Part shown: positions 37,459 to 46,804 of the stretch, one piece after another
How the letters are laid out: the number at the start of each line of letters is the position of its first letter
How positions within the stretch are numbered: the stretch's first letter is position 1
Assembly: GCA_025463465.1 (NCBI GenBank)
Contig: JAODAO010000323.1
Coordinates: 1-48,949 of the forward strand
Direction: 5' to 3'
From: Glaciihabitans sp.
GTDB lineage: Bacteria; Actinomycetota; Actinomycetes; Actinomycetales; Microbacteriaceae
Length of the DNA: 48,949 nucleotides
Position numbers and translations under genes: made by a program
Notes under the pieces: model-generated
Seen by the model: only the letters and a program-made list of their open reading frames with translations
The model's database searches: none
Told to the model about the DNA's origin: nothing

Positions 37459-38949
37459 TTATGCTGCGGCCTTCGAGTCGGTGTCGGCCGTTGTTCCCGC
37501 CATCGCTGTCTGGGTTATCCGATTGGCCATCCCGGCGAAGATGACCCCGTGGAACGGCAGGATCGCATACCAGTAGAGCCGACCGGCGAGGCCGCTGGGA
37601 AAAAATACGGCACGCTGGCGGTAGTTGGAACCGCCATCGCCGTCGGGTTCGGCCGTCATCTCGAGCCAGGCGCCGCCCGGGACCTTCATCTCGGCGCGCA
37701 ATCTCAGGAACGTGCCCCGATCGATCTGCTCCACCCGCCAGAAGTCGAGGGCATCCCCCACGCTGAGACGTTTGGCGTCGCGTCGGCCACGCCGCAGGCC
37801 CACACCCCCGACGATCTTGTCCATCCAGCCGCGGGCGGCCCAGGCGACGGGGAACGAGTACCACCCGTTGTCGCCACCGATTCCCTCGATGACCTTCCAC
37901 AGCTCAGCGGGGCTGGCCGTGGAGTGCTGCTCGCGCAGGTCGGTGTAAACCGTGTGGCCGGACCAATCCGGGTCACTCGGCAGCAGGTCGCTCGGAGCGC
38001 CGGCGACCGAGGAATTCTGCCAGCTCGTTTCGACCTCACCGGCCCGTACCCGGCCGAGGGCGAGGCGCACGGAGGTGCGGTAGCCGGTGAGGCCACCCTC
38101 CGGCGCGGAAATGTAGTCCTCGATGTCGTTCTCGTGGATAACACAATCGTACTGGAGAGAGGCGATGATCGGGATAGCCAGTGCGCGGGGAATCGGAGTG
38201 ACCAGGTTGACCCACTGGGACGCCAGCCACGGGGTAAGGACGGGCAGGGAGGCGATGGGACGCTGGTGCAGGCCGGCCTCGATCGCGTATCCGTTCATCA
38301 TCTGGCCGTAGCGGAGCACGTCTGGCCCGCCGATGTCGAACGTGCGGTTGATGTCTGCGGGAAGTTCGGCGGCGTTGACGAGGTAATGGAGCACGTCGCG
38401 GACGGCGATGGGCTGGATGAAATTGCGCACCCACTTCGGCGCCGGCATGTAGGGAAGAACCTCGGTCAGATGGCGGATCATCTCAAAGGATGCCGAACCG
38501 GAACCAATCACGGTACCGGCCTGGAGGGCCGCCGTTGGCACTCCGGAGGCGAGGAGGATGTTGCCGACGAGGGCACGGCTGCGCAGGTGCGGGCTCAGCT
38601 CCCCCTCGCTGGGGTGCAGGCCGCCGAGATACACGATGCGACTGACCCCGGCGATCCTGGCGGCGTTCGCAGCGTTGCGCGCCGCGGTCTCCTCGGCGTC
38701 CTCGAAGCCGGGACCGCTGGCCATGGCGTGGGCGAGGTAGTACAGCACCTCGATGCCGTCCATGGCGGCGGTGACATCGGCGGTGTCCGTCAGGTCACCC
38801 TTGACGATGTCAACGTGGGGAGCCCAGGGAACGTCGACGAGACGGTCCGGGTTGCGCACCATCACCCTGACGCTGTGGCCGGCCTCGAGCAAACGTGGAA
38901 CGAGTCGGCCGCCGATGTATCCGGTCGCGCCTGTGACGAGAATTCGCAT
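37459..38949 (-). CDS. NAD(P)H-binding SDR with C-terminal DUF2867-like domain
   Basis: [38 protein letters not shown]-terminal [53 protein letters not shown]6-ATG. Confidence 0.9.
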   Translation of the reverse strand: MRILVTGATGYIGGRLVPRLLEAGHSVRVMVRNPDRLVDVPWAPHVDIVKGDLTDTADVTAAMDGIEVLYYLAHAMASGPGFEDAEETAARNAANAARIAGVSRIVYLGGLHPSEGELSPHLRSRALVGNILLASGVPTAALQAGTVIGSGSASFEMIRHLTEVLPYMPAPKWVRNFIQPIAVRDVLHYLVNAAELPADINRTFDIGGPDVLRYGQMMNGYAIEAGLHQRPIASLPVLTPWLASQWVNLVTPIPRALAIPIIASLQYDCVIHENDIEDYISAPEGGLTGYRTSVRLALGRVRAGEVETSWQNSSVAGAPSDLLPSDPDWSGHTVYTDLREQHSTASPAELWKVIEGIGGDNGWYSFPVAWAARGWMDKIVGGVGLRRGRRDAKRLSVGDALDFWRVEQIDRGTFLRLRAEMKVPGGAWLEMTAEPDGDGGSNYRQRAVFFPSGLAGRLYWYAILPFHGVIFAGMANRITQTAMAGTTADTDSKAAA

Positions 38950-39054
38950 GCGACAACATTAGGGAGATCTGCTGGGAATGCGCACAGGTGGGGCGACACA
39001 CGGTGGCGTAAAGGTACCCGCCGTCGCTTACGGCCCGGCCGCTACGCTGGGGGC

Positions 39055-39987
39055 ATGACTATGGCCGTCGCCCTCGCTGTTGACCTTGGTGGTACAAAAA
39101 CGGAGGCGGCGCTTATCGACGCCGACGGGCGTATCCTCGACGGCACCCGGTTCCGGGCAGCCACGGGCCAGCGGGCCAGCTCTCAGGAGCTGGCGGAGGC
39201 CGTGAGGTATGTCGTCCGCAGCTGCCGTGACTCCCTTCCGGCCGGTGCGACGTTGCGCGGGGTCGGTGTCGGTGCCGCCGGACCGATCGAGGCGGCCGAC
39301 GACCTGGTGTCTCCGCTGAACCTGCCGCAGTGGCGCGGCTACCCCCTGCGGGCCCTCATTGCCGCTGAGGTGCCCGGGGTGGACGTGACGATGCGGGTGG
39401 ATGGGTTGTGTATCACCCTCGCGGAACACTGGGTGGGTGCCGCCCGCGGCTACAACAACGTGATGGGCATGATTGTCTCCACCGGGGTTGGCGGCGGGCT
39501 GATCCTGAACGGCCTGACGGTGGCCGGACCAACGGGCAACGCTGGCCACATCGGCCACATCGAGGTCGCCGGATTCGACGACCCGTGCGCCTGCGGTGGC
39601 CGCGGCTGCGCCGAGGCCGTCGCCTCCGGGCCGAAGACCGTGGCGTGGGCCCGCGGCCAGGGTTGGATTGGTAACAGCGGCGAGGAACTCGCAGCGGCAT
39701 ACGCCGCGGGTGACCAGATCGCCGTTGCGGCCGTGGCCAGGGCCGGCCGGGCCATCGGCCAGGTGATCGCCTCGGCGACGTCGCTGGTGGACCTGGAGAT
39801 CGTCGCGATCGGCGGTGGGTTCTCGCAGGTCTCCCCCGATTTCTTCGACTACGCGCGGGAACCCATCGCGACCCGGTTCGAGTTCGATTTCGTGCGAAAG
39901 GTCAAGGTGGTGCCGTCCGGGCTCTCCACCGACGGCCCGCTGATCGGCGCCGCGGCCCTGATCCACCGCGCGGAGATGGTGCCGTAG
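39055..39987 (+). CDS. ROK family protein
   Basis: ALAVDLGGTKTEAALIDADG; GVGGGLILNGLTVAGPTGNAGHIGHIEV; CACGGRGCAEAVASG zinc motif; TACGCT-N6-ATG. Confidence 0.93.
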   Translation: MTMAVALAVDLGGTKTEAALIDADGRILDGTRFRAATGQRASSQELAEAVRYVVRSCRDSLPAGATLRGVGVGAAGPIEAADDLVSPLNLPQWRGYPLRALIAAEVPGVDVTMRVDGLCITLAEHWVGAARGYNNVMGMIVSTGVGGGLILNGLTVAGPTGNAGHIGHIEVAGFDDPCACGGRGCAEAVASGPKTVAWARGQGWIGNSGEELAAAYAAGDQIAVAAVARAGRAIGQVIASATSLVDLEIVAIGGGFSQVSPDFFDYAREPIATRFEFDFVRKVKVVPSGLSTDGPLIGAAALIHRAEMVP

Positions 39988-40005
39988 GGTCGCATCGAGC
40001 GGACC

Positions 40006-40021
40006 CGGCGCGTTCGCGCCG
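40006..40021. terminator. GC-rich hairpin between convergent ROK and MFS genes
   Basis: CGGCGCG-TT-CGCGCCG, inside a larger GCGGACC (39999-40005)/GGTCCGC (40042-40048) repeat. Confidence 0.5.
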
Positions 40022-40059
40022 ACACCAATGTGCCCCGGCGCGGTCCGCACCATCGAGGT

Positions 40060-41301
40060 TTACGGCCGGACGGGGGCCAGTTCGTCCTCTACAAAGGTGG
40101 GGCGAGCGAGCATAAAACCGGTGATGATGGCGACGGCGGATGTTGCGGCGAGAAAAATAAGCGGCATCCCCCAACCGTTCGAGGAGTCGTGCAGGATGCC
40201 GACCAGCGGCGGGCCGACGGCGCCGACCGTGTATCCGATTGTCTGGACAACGCCGCTGAGTGCCGCCGAGGTGTGGTGGCTGCGGGTGCGCAGGTTGATC
40301 AGCACAAGGCAGACCGGGAAGATCAATGGCCCGGTTCCGATCAGGATGATCCAGAGTAGGGTGCCCGTCGCCGGGGCGAGATATAGCCCGAGGTAGCCGA
40401 TAGTCATCGCGACGGCACCGAACTGGATGAGCAGCCCCACGTTCTTCATCCGGGTGGCGAGGATCGGCACAATCAGCCCGCACGGCAGGCCAACGATGGC
40501 GTAGACCGCCAGCAGTCCCCCGGCGCCGATCGCGTCGACGCCCGCCGTTTCACGCAGGATGCTGGGAAGCCAGGCGAAGGCCGCGTAGGCGTTCAGCGAT
40601 GACACCCCGAACGCCACCCCCATGGCCCAGGTTGTGCGCGATCGCAGCATCCTGGCGAACAGGGATGGTTCGGCGGCGTGTTCGGCGTCGGGTTCCTGGT
40701 CGGCGTTGGCCCTGTTGGCGGACCGATTGCGCAGCACCACCAGCGCCCAGGGCACAAGGGCCGACAGTGCGAACACGGCCCAGACGGCGAGAGACAACCG
40801 CCAGCCCGCTGCGTCGGCGACCGGCGCTGCGAGCACGGCCGGTATCGAGGTGCTGAACGAGAGCATGGTGACGTAGGCGGTGGTGACCAGGGCGATGCGG
40901 TCGGGGAAGTAACGCTTGACTATCGGGGGCAACAAAATGTTGCCAAACCCCATCCCGGCGAGGGCGATGACACTGCCAACGAGCAGGGTGAGGTAGGAAT
41001 CGGACAGTCCGCGCAGGACGTGCCCGACCAGCATCGCTGCCGCGGCCAGCATCATGCTGACGTCGAGTCCTAACCGCCTTGCAACCAGGGGCGCCGTAAT
41101 GCCGGATACCGCGAAGGCGATGGGTGGCAGCGCCCCCAGGATGCCGAGCGCAAAACTGCTGAGGGGGATGTCTGCGGTGATCTGGCTGACAATCGGGGAG
41201 ATCGCCGCCACCGCGGTACGCAGGTTCAGAGCAACGAGGATGATGCCGACGAGGACAAGGGTGCGGCCCGCCCACAGCGGAAGGGGGCGGGGCAATGTCA
41301 C
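40060..41301 (-). CDS. MFS transporter, CynX/NimT-like
   Basis: LVLVGIILVALNLRTAVAAISPIVSQITADIPLSSFALGILGALPPIAFAVSG; TAGACT-N6-GTG. Confidence 0.88.
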   Translation of the reverse strand: MTLPRPLPLWAGRTLVLVGIILVALNLRTAVAAISPIVSQITADIPLSSFALGILGALPPIAFAVSGITAPLVARRLGLDVSMMLAAAAMLVGHVLRGLSDSYLTLLVGSVIALAGMGFGNILLPPIVKRYFPDRIALVTTAYVTMLSFSTSIPAVLAAPVADAAGWRLSLAVWAVFALSALVPWALVVLRNRSANRANADQEPDAEHAAEPSLFARMLRSRTTWAMGVAFGVSSLNAYAAFAWLPSILRETAGVDAIGAGGLLAVYAIVGLPCGLIVPILATRMKNVGLLIQFGAVAMTIGYLGLYLAPATGTLLWIILIGTGPLIFPVCLVLINLRTRSHHTSAALSGVVQTIGYTVGAVGPPLVGILHDSSNGWGMPLIFLAATSAVAIITGFMLARPTFVEDELAPVRP

Positions 41302-41370
41302 CGGCCAAGTCTACGAGGGCTGAGTCTGCGAGGGCTCTCCCGCGACGCTGAACCTGTTTATTGTTGAGCC

Positions 41371-42099
41371 ATGAGCGATGTTGCCAAGTACCTGCCCCTG
41401 AGCCAGCGCGGAGCGCAGGACGAGTCGGCCGTGACGAGTGACTGGTCATCCCCCGTTGCGCTGGTGCTCGGCGCGCTCGCCGACCTGCTGGTCGCCGCCG
41501 GGGAGGACCGGCTCGACTCCCCCGCCCTCCGCCCGGGTTTCTCCATACGGATGACGGTGCAGGAGGTTCTGTGGCGGCTGGACACCACCAGGACGGAACG
41601 GCTCGCCCAAACCGCACGACACGCGCTCCGGCTGCGTCGGGGCCCCTCCGGGGCGGTTGAAGCGATCATCGGAGCACAGCCGGCCCTCTCGCTGGGTGAA
41701 TTGGTGAGCCGGCTGAGGGAGCTCTCCGCCGGTGCCAGCGGGTCCAGTGTCGGTGAAGAGGACGCTGGGGCGGACGCTGGTGTGTCGGCGCGCACGGCGA
41801 AGCGGCACCGTCGGCCGCTCGCCGATCTTTCGGCGGTTGTGATTGGCGGTTACGACGTGGCATCAAGCCTCGGGCTGCCACTGGTGGTGGATGCTGTGGC
41901 GTCCGGAGCCGTGGCGCTGGCCAGGAGCCTCGATGCGCCCGTCGAAGTGCGGGCGGTGCTCAAGGACCGCCGGATGGTGGCCTCCGACGCCGACTGGAGT
42001 GTCGGGCAGGGGCGCGAGCTGGCGGGAAGCGCGCAGGCGATCGTTCTTTTCCTGGCGGGTCGGGGAGACATCCCCCAGACGCCGCCGCGGCAGGCCTAA
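41371..42099 (+). CDS. Hypothetical protein
   Basis: TATTGT-N6-ATG; 242 aa MSDVAKYLPLSQRGAQDESAVTSDWSSPVALVLGALADLLVAAG... Confidence 0.75.
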   Translation: MSDVAKYLPLSQRGAQDESAVTSDWSSPVALVLGALADLLVAAGEDRLDSPALRPGFSIRMTVQEVLWRLDTTRTERLAQTARHALRLRRGPSGAVEAIIGAQPALSLGELVSRLRELSAGASGSSVGEEDAGADAGVSARTAKRHRRPLADLSAVVIGGYDVASSLGLPLVVDAVASGAVALARSLDAPVEVRAVLKDRRMVASDADWSVGQGRELAGSAQAIVLFLAGRGDIPQTPPRQA

Positions 42100-42132
42100 C
42101 CCCAACGTTCACCTAGAGCCGGTTGAGACCGG

Positions 42133-43077
42133 TTAGAGCGGGTGGGTGCCGCCGAGGATGTTTCTGGCCCGGTCTGAGTCGTTGCCCATCTGGGTGATGA
42201 GGTCGGTGATCGAGTCGAACTTGGTCATCCCGCGGATGTATTCGACGAACGAGACCTCGATAGTGCGGCCATACAGGTCGAGGTCCTGGTCGAGCAGGTG
42301 GGCTTCCACCCGCTTCTCGGGCACACCGTCGAAGGTCGGGTTGTTGCCAACGGACACCGCGGCGGGGAACCTGTCCTCGCCGATGGTCGCCCAGGCCGCA
42401 TACACACCGTCGGCCGGGACGAGGCCCTCGAGGTCGGGGGCGAGGTTGGCGGTCGGGTAACCGAGCTCACGCCCGCGCTTCTCGCCGTGCACCACGATGG
42501 AACGAACGGTGGGAGCGTAGCCAAGCAACTCCGACGCCTCCGAGACCCGGCCGGCGGCGAGGAGCTCGCGGATCCAGGTGGAGGAGGCCCGGCGTCCCTC
42601 GGCGGCCCGCACGTCGTCGACCAGGTGCACCTCGAAGCCGAACTGTTGCCCGAGGGTGCGCAGCAGGGCGACATCCCCCGCGCCGCGCGATCCGAATCGG
42701 AAGTCCGAGCCGACCAGGACGAGTTTGGCGTGCAGGGCGTCGACGAGGATGCTGCGGACGAATTCTTCCGGGGCAAGTTCGCTGAGCTCACGGGTAAACG
42801 GCAGCACCAGGGTGGCGTCAACGCCGAGGGCCGCGATCAGTTCGACCTTCTGCTGGTTGCTGACGAGGGGCGCCGGCCGGATGGCGGGGTTCAACAGCGC
42901 GAGCGGGTGCCGGTCGAAGGTGACAACAACCGTGCTCAGCGCCGGTGCGGCTGCCAGTTCGCGCAGCTCGCCGATGACGCGGCGATGCCCGGAATGCACA
43001 CCGTCGAACTTGCCGATGGTGACGGCACTCTGGGCAAAGTCCTGGGGGATGTCGGCCAGGGACGAGAAGACCTTCAT
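42133..43077 (-). CDS. ribF: Bifunctional riboflavin kinase/FAD synthetase
   Basis: SAVTIGKFDGVHSGHRRVIGELRELA; LVLVGSDFRFGSRGAGDVALLRTLG; GRELGYPTANLAPDLEGLVPADGVYAAW. Confidence 0.95.
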   Translation of the reverse strand: MKVFSSLADIPQDFAQSAVTIGKFDGVHSGHRRVIGELRELAAAPALSTVVVTFDRHPLALLNPAIRPAPLVSNQQKVELIAALGVDATLVLPFTRELSELAPEEFVRSILVDALHAKLVLVGSDFRFGSRGAGDVALLRTLGQQFGFEVHLVDDVRAAEGRRASSTWIRELLAAGRVSEASELLGYAPTVRSIVVHGEKRGRELGYPTANLAPDLEGLVPADGVYAAWATIGEDRFPAAVSVGNNPTFDGVPEKRVEAHLLDQDLDLYGRTIEVSFVEYIRGMTKFDSITDLITQMGNDSDRARNILGGTHPL

Positions 43078-43511
43078 ACGCCGGCCACCGCGGGGACAAC
43101 GGGCTGGGGCTTGTTGCGCAACAGCCAGAGCATGCCGAGAATCGGCAGGACGAGGGGGATAAAGCCGTAACCGCGGCCGAAGTAGGACCAGACACTGTCG
43201 GAGGGGAAGAGTTCTGCGTCGACGAGGCTGAGCGTTCCGACCACAAGAACACCCACCAGCTCGAAGGTGATGGTGATCCAGGCGATGCGGTACCAGATCT
43301 GCCCACGCTTCACCAGCGCGATGGTCGCCACGATGTAGACAACGCCGGAGAGCCCCGACAGGAGGTAGGCGACGGGCGCCCGGTCAAAATGTTCGGCGAT
43401 CTGCACGAACGAGCGCGCCGTGGCGCCGAGGGCGAGGATCGCGTAAACCGCGATCAGGAGGCGGCCAACGCCGAGGGAACGCTTTGCGGGCTGTGCAGGT
43501 GAAGTGGACAT
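43074..43511 (-). CDS. Hypothetical membrane protein, ATGA-coupled to ribF
   Basis: 4 TM segments; stop overlaps ribF ATG. Confidence 0.75.
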   Translation of the reverse strand: MSTSPAQPAKRSLGVGRLLIAVYAILALGATARSFVQIAEHFDRAPVAYLLSGLSGVVYIVATIALVKRGQIWYRIAWITITFELVGVLVVGTLSLVDAELFPSDSVWSYFGRGYGFIPLVLPILGMLWLLRNKPQPVVPAVAGV

Positions 43512-43521
43512 CAGTCCAAGA

Positions 43522-43890
43522 TTAGGCCACCTGATAGAACCAGATTTGCTCCATGCGATAGACCATCACGGCAATTGACAGTGCAGCGACCCCGAGGATG
43601 ACCGTGCTCCATCTGCTGCGCTCGATCAGGGCCCAGAATACGGCCGCCGGTGGCAGCAGCAGGGCGGAGCCCAGGTAGACGTAAAACTCGAGCACACTGC
43701 CGTTTGCGGTGTTGCCGGTTGCCGGTGCGACCAGCGCGATTCCGAGCTGCACCACGAGCAGGACCTCGACGAGGGCGAGGGCACCCATGGTGAGGTCCGC
43801 CGGGGTTTTGCCGGCCAGTCCGAGGATCACGCAGAGCAACCCGGCCACCACGGCCACGATGACCTGGATCCAGGTGAAGATCTCAATCAC
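43522..43890 (-). CDS. Hypothetical membrane protein, GTGA-coupled to truB
   Basis: 4 TM segments; GTG start overlaps truB TGA stop. Confidence 0.72.
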   Translation of the reverse strand: MIEIFTWIQVIVAVVAGLLCVILGLAGKTPADLTMGALALVEVLLVVQLGIALVAPATGNTANGSVLEFYVYLGSALLLPPAAVFWALIERSRWSTVILGVAALSIAVMVYRMEQIWFYQVA

Positions 43891-44915
43891 GCGAGTACCT
43901 CGTTGGTCGGGAAGTTGACGATGGGGCGCAGCACGCCGCTGCTGATCTCAACGATACTGACCAGCCGACCGCTGGGTGACAGCGCGGCGATCGGGGAACC
44001 GTCCGGCTCGAACCCGGGGAGACGTTTGCCCTGGGTGAGGCTCACCAGCTGCTCGTCCGTGAGGGTGACCGAGGCAAACAGCCGGGCGGCGACATCGGCT
44101 GCGCTGACCAGGTCGCTGTCCGGGTCCAGCGTCTCCAGGGTTGCGGCGTCGACAACGGAGAATGGCCCAACACGGGATCGCCGCAGCACCGTCAGGTGCC
44201 CGCCGACGCCGAGCGTGGCGCCGAGGTCGCGGGCGAGGGCGCGGATGTAGGTGCCGCTGGAGCACTCCACCCGCACGTCGATGTCGATGTAGCCGACGGT
44301 TTCGGTCAGCAGCGCTGGCTGCCCACCCGGCTCGGCACTCCCGTCGGACTCGACGATGGCCTCGGTTGCCGACGCGGCCGGGTCGGTCCGCTGGATCTCG
44401 GCGGTGCCCCGGCGCATGGCCAGCACCTCGAACGCTGAGACGGTGACTTCGCGCGACGTGAGGATCACTTCCTCACCGGCCCGCGCCATTTCGTACGCGC
44501 GGCGGCCGTCGATGCGGATGGCGCTGACGGAACTGGGAACCTGGGAGATCACACCCGTCAGCGGCAGGATCGCCGAGCGAACCTGCTCGTCGGTCACCGC
44601 TTCGAGCTCGATCGGGTCGGCAACGGTGGTGACGGCGCCCTCGGCGTCGTCGGTGCCGGTCGCGGCACCGAGCCGGATGGTGGCGAGATATTCCTTGTCC
44701 AGCCCGACCAGGAAGGTCAGCAGGCGGGTGGAACTGTTAATTCCGACGGTGAGCAGACCGGTTGCCATCGGGTCGAGAGTGCCGGCATGGCCGACCTTGC
44801 GGGTGTTCGCGATCTTGCGTACCCGGGAGACAACACCGTGGCTGGTGATGCCAGCTGGTTTGTCGACGAAGAGTATCCCACTGCGGCTAACGGAAATAGG
44901 GGGGCCACTTGTCAC
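43887..44915 (-). CDS. truB: tRNA pseudouridine(55) synthase TruB
   Basis: SGILFVDKPAGITSHGVVSRVRKIANTRKVGHAGTLDPMATGLLTVGI; VECSSGTYIRALARDLGATLG; TAACCT-N7-GTG sets start at 44915. Confidence 0.95.
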   Translation of the reverse strand: MTSGPPISVSRSGILFVDKPAGITSHGVVSRVRKIANTRKVGHAGTLDPMATGLLTVGINSSTRLLTFLVGLDKEYLATIRLGAATGTDDAEGAVTTVADPIELEAVTDEQVRSAILPLTGVISQVPSSVSAIRIDGRRAYEMARAGEEVILTSREVTVSAFEVLAMRRGTAEIQRTDPAASATEAIVESDGSAEPGGQPALLTETVGYIDIDVRVECSSGTYIRALARDLGATLGVGGHLTVLRRSRVGPFSVVDAATLETLDPDSDLVSAADVAARLFASVTLTDEQLVSLTQGKRLPGFEPDGSPIAALSPSGRLVSIVEISSGVLRPIVNFPTNEVLA

Positions 44916-44922
44916 GCATGGC

Positions 44923-44942
44923 AGGTTACCAGTCCGTAGGCT
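44923..44942. promoter_or_regulatory. Back-to-back divergent -10 elements for truB (-) and panE (+)
   Basis: AGGTTA 44923-44928 (TAACCT on minus) and TAGGCT 44937-44942 on plus, each 6-7 nt from a start codon. Confidence 0.6.
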
Positions 44943-44948
44943 TTGGGG

Positions 44949-45947
44949 ATGCGGGTGGGCGTGATCGGAGCAGGAGCGGTGGGCGGAGCTCTCGCAGCCG
45001 TCCTGGCCCGCGACGGCCACGACGTGCAGGTCACCGCGAGGGGCGAACACCTCGCCGCAATCCGCAGCAACGGGCTGCTGCTGCGTGGCCAGTGGGGCGA
45101 ATACCAGGCCAAGGTGGATGCTGCGGAGACGCTCGAGAAAGCCCCGGAGCTGGTCCTTGTGGCCACCAAGGCGCAGGACACCGTCTCGGCCCTCGCCGAC
45201 AACGCCGGTTACCTGCGCGACATCCCCCTGCTTGTTGTGCAGAACGGCCTCGACGGTCTCAGTGGCGCGCGCCGGGCTGCGCCGAACTCCGACGTCGTGG
45301 GGGCGCTTGCCATGTTCGCGTCGTCGTATCTCTCCCCCGGCGCCATCACCGTCACCGCTTCCGGTCCGCTGTATGTCGGCGGTCACGACGGAGAGCACGA
45401 CGTGCCGACACGCTACATCGCGAAGGTTCTTGGCCAGGTGCTGCCCGTGACGGTGCTGCCCAATTTCGTCGGGGCGCAGTGGACGAAGCTCGTGGTGAAC
45501 CAGGTGAACGCGCTTCCGGCTATCACCGGCCTCAGTGTGCAGGAGGTTGTCGCCAACGCGGCGCTGCTTCGGGTGCTCACCCTCAGCATGCGCGAGACGG
45601 TGCGCATCGCCCACAAAAATCACGTCGACTTCGAGGCGCTACAGGGCCTGAACGGCCTGCGCCTGCGCCTGCTGACGCTGCTGCCCCTTCCGTTGGCTGA
45701 GCAACTTCCCCTGCGACTGGTGGCGAGGATGGGGGCAGTGCCGAACCCTGGCTCGACGCTGCAGAGCATCCGCCGCGGCCAGGCCACCGAGATCGATTAC
45801 CTGAACGGGGCTGTGGTGCGCGCGGCCGAAGCGGTGGGCCTGCACGCCCCGATCAATGCTGCGCTGGTCGAGCTCGTGCACGAGGTCGAACGCAGCCGGC
45901 AGTTCATCTCAGCCGCCGACGTCGCCCGGCGGGTCAATCGCCCCTGA
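44949..45947 (+). CDS. panE: 2-dehydropantoate 2-reductase
   Basis: MRVGVIGAGAVGGALAAVLARDGHDVQVTARGEHLAAI; VQNGLDGL; C-terminal PAITGLSVQEV...TEIDYLNGAVVRAAEAVGLHAPINAAL. Confidence 0.85.
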   Translation: MRVGVIGAGAVGGALAAVLARDGHDVQVTARGEHLAAIRSNGLLLRGQWGEYQAKVDAAETLEKAPELVLVATKAQDTVSALADNAGYLRDIPLLVVQNGLDGLSGARRAAPNSDVVGALAMFASSYLSPGAITVTASGPLYVGGHDGEHDVPTRYIAKVLGQVLPVTVLPNFVGAQWTKLVVNQVNALPAITGLSVQEVVANAALLRVLTLSMRETVRIAHKNHVDFEALQGLNGLRLRLLTLLPLPLAEQLPLRLVARMGAVPNPGSTLQSIRRGQATEIDYLNGAVVRAAEAVGLHAPINAALVELVHEVERSRQFISAADVARRVNRP

Positions 45948-46014
45948 CCTGGGCCGGGCTGCCAGGGCTGGCTGCTGGGCTGCGTGGGTTGTAAGGCTGG
46001 GCGGGCTGCTTTGC

Positions 46015-46674
46015 TCAGCAGCTGTCAGCGAACTGGCGACGCGGGTGCTCGCTGTCGGTGTTGTCGATGATCGCCGTCGCTTTACGGCGCGGCGAGACCG
46101 CGGCACGGTAGAGGGCCTGGCCGGCCGCGTGCACCGCGGTGCGGTCCGCGTCACCCGTGTCCTCCGTTACCCGTCGTTCGGAGTCCTCTGTCGGCACGTC
46201 GAGCCAGAGGGAGTAGTTCCAGAGGCCCGCGAGTTCCGGGCGGTTGAGGAACAGCCCGTCGACGATGAGCAGCGCGTCATCCGGCCCGGTGACCCACTTC
46301 GGTTCGACCTGGACATCGCGGGACGCGTCGAAAGCCGCCGTCACAAAGGCGGCGCTTCCCCCCAGGCGGAAGGGCTCGATGAGAACACGCCGCAGGACCG
46401 AGTAGTCGAAAGTGTCCTGGTAAAACCCCTCAGCTGAGTCGGCGCCCCTGGCCAGTCTCAGGGAACGGCGTTGCTGGAAGTCGTTCAGCGAAGCCCGGAA
46501 CGCGGTGTGTCCCTTCGCTTCGAACGCTTCGGCGAGGTCATCGGCGAAACCGGCCGTGCCAGCTCCCTCGAGGCCGTCGATGGCGATGATCACCCGCCCG
46601 CGCCCGTAGTTGTGCAGGATCTCGTCAGCGAGGGCGTTGACGGTGTCTTTACGTTGTGGTGCCCATTTGGCCAT
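46015..46674 (-). CDS. Uridine kinase-like P-loop protein (degenerate Walker A)
   Basis: VIIAIDGLEGAGTAGFADDLAEAF; DDALLIVDGLFLNRPELAGLWNYSLWLDVP; TACGCT-N6-ATG sets start at 46674. Confidence 0.8.
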   Translation of the reverse strand: MAKWAPQRKDTVNALADEILHNYGRGRVIIAIDGLEGAGTAGFADDLAEAFEAKGHTAFRASLNDFQQRRSLRLARGADSAEGFYQDTFDYSVLRRVLIEPFRLGGSAAFVTAAFDASRDVQVEPKWVTGPDDALLIVDGLFLNRPELAGLWNYSLWLDVPTEDSERRVTEDTGDADRTAVHAAGQALYRAAVSPRRKATAIIDNTDSEHPRRQFADSC

Positions 46675-46804
46675 GATCCCAGCGTAAGCCTCTGGCCGGT
46701 CGGCCGCCGGTCCGCCCAGCGCGATCACAGGCAGCTGGACGGGCGTCGCCCCACGTCACCTCGCCCGGTCCGCGCACCGCGCGTTGCCCATTTAGGCTGG
46801 GGGG

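Noticed and set aside
37402-39054. 5' part of the 861-aa + ORF ending in the ROK gene
   Set aside because: Antisense to the DUF2867-type SDR; ROK homology starts at MTMAVALAVDLGGTKTE (39055)
44916-45623. N-terminal extension of the truB ORF (236 codons)
   Set aside because: Antisense to panE; real TruB homology and the TAACCT-N7-GTG start begin at 44915
45948-46014. GGG-run cluster as a G-quadruplex between panE and the kinase gene
   Set aside because: One loop exceeds 7 nt in the best four-run arrangement and the region is generally G/CTG-rich; not persuasive
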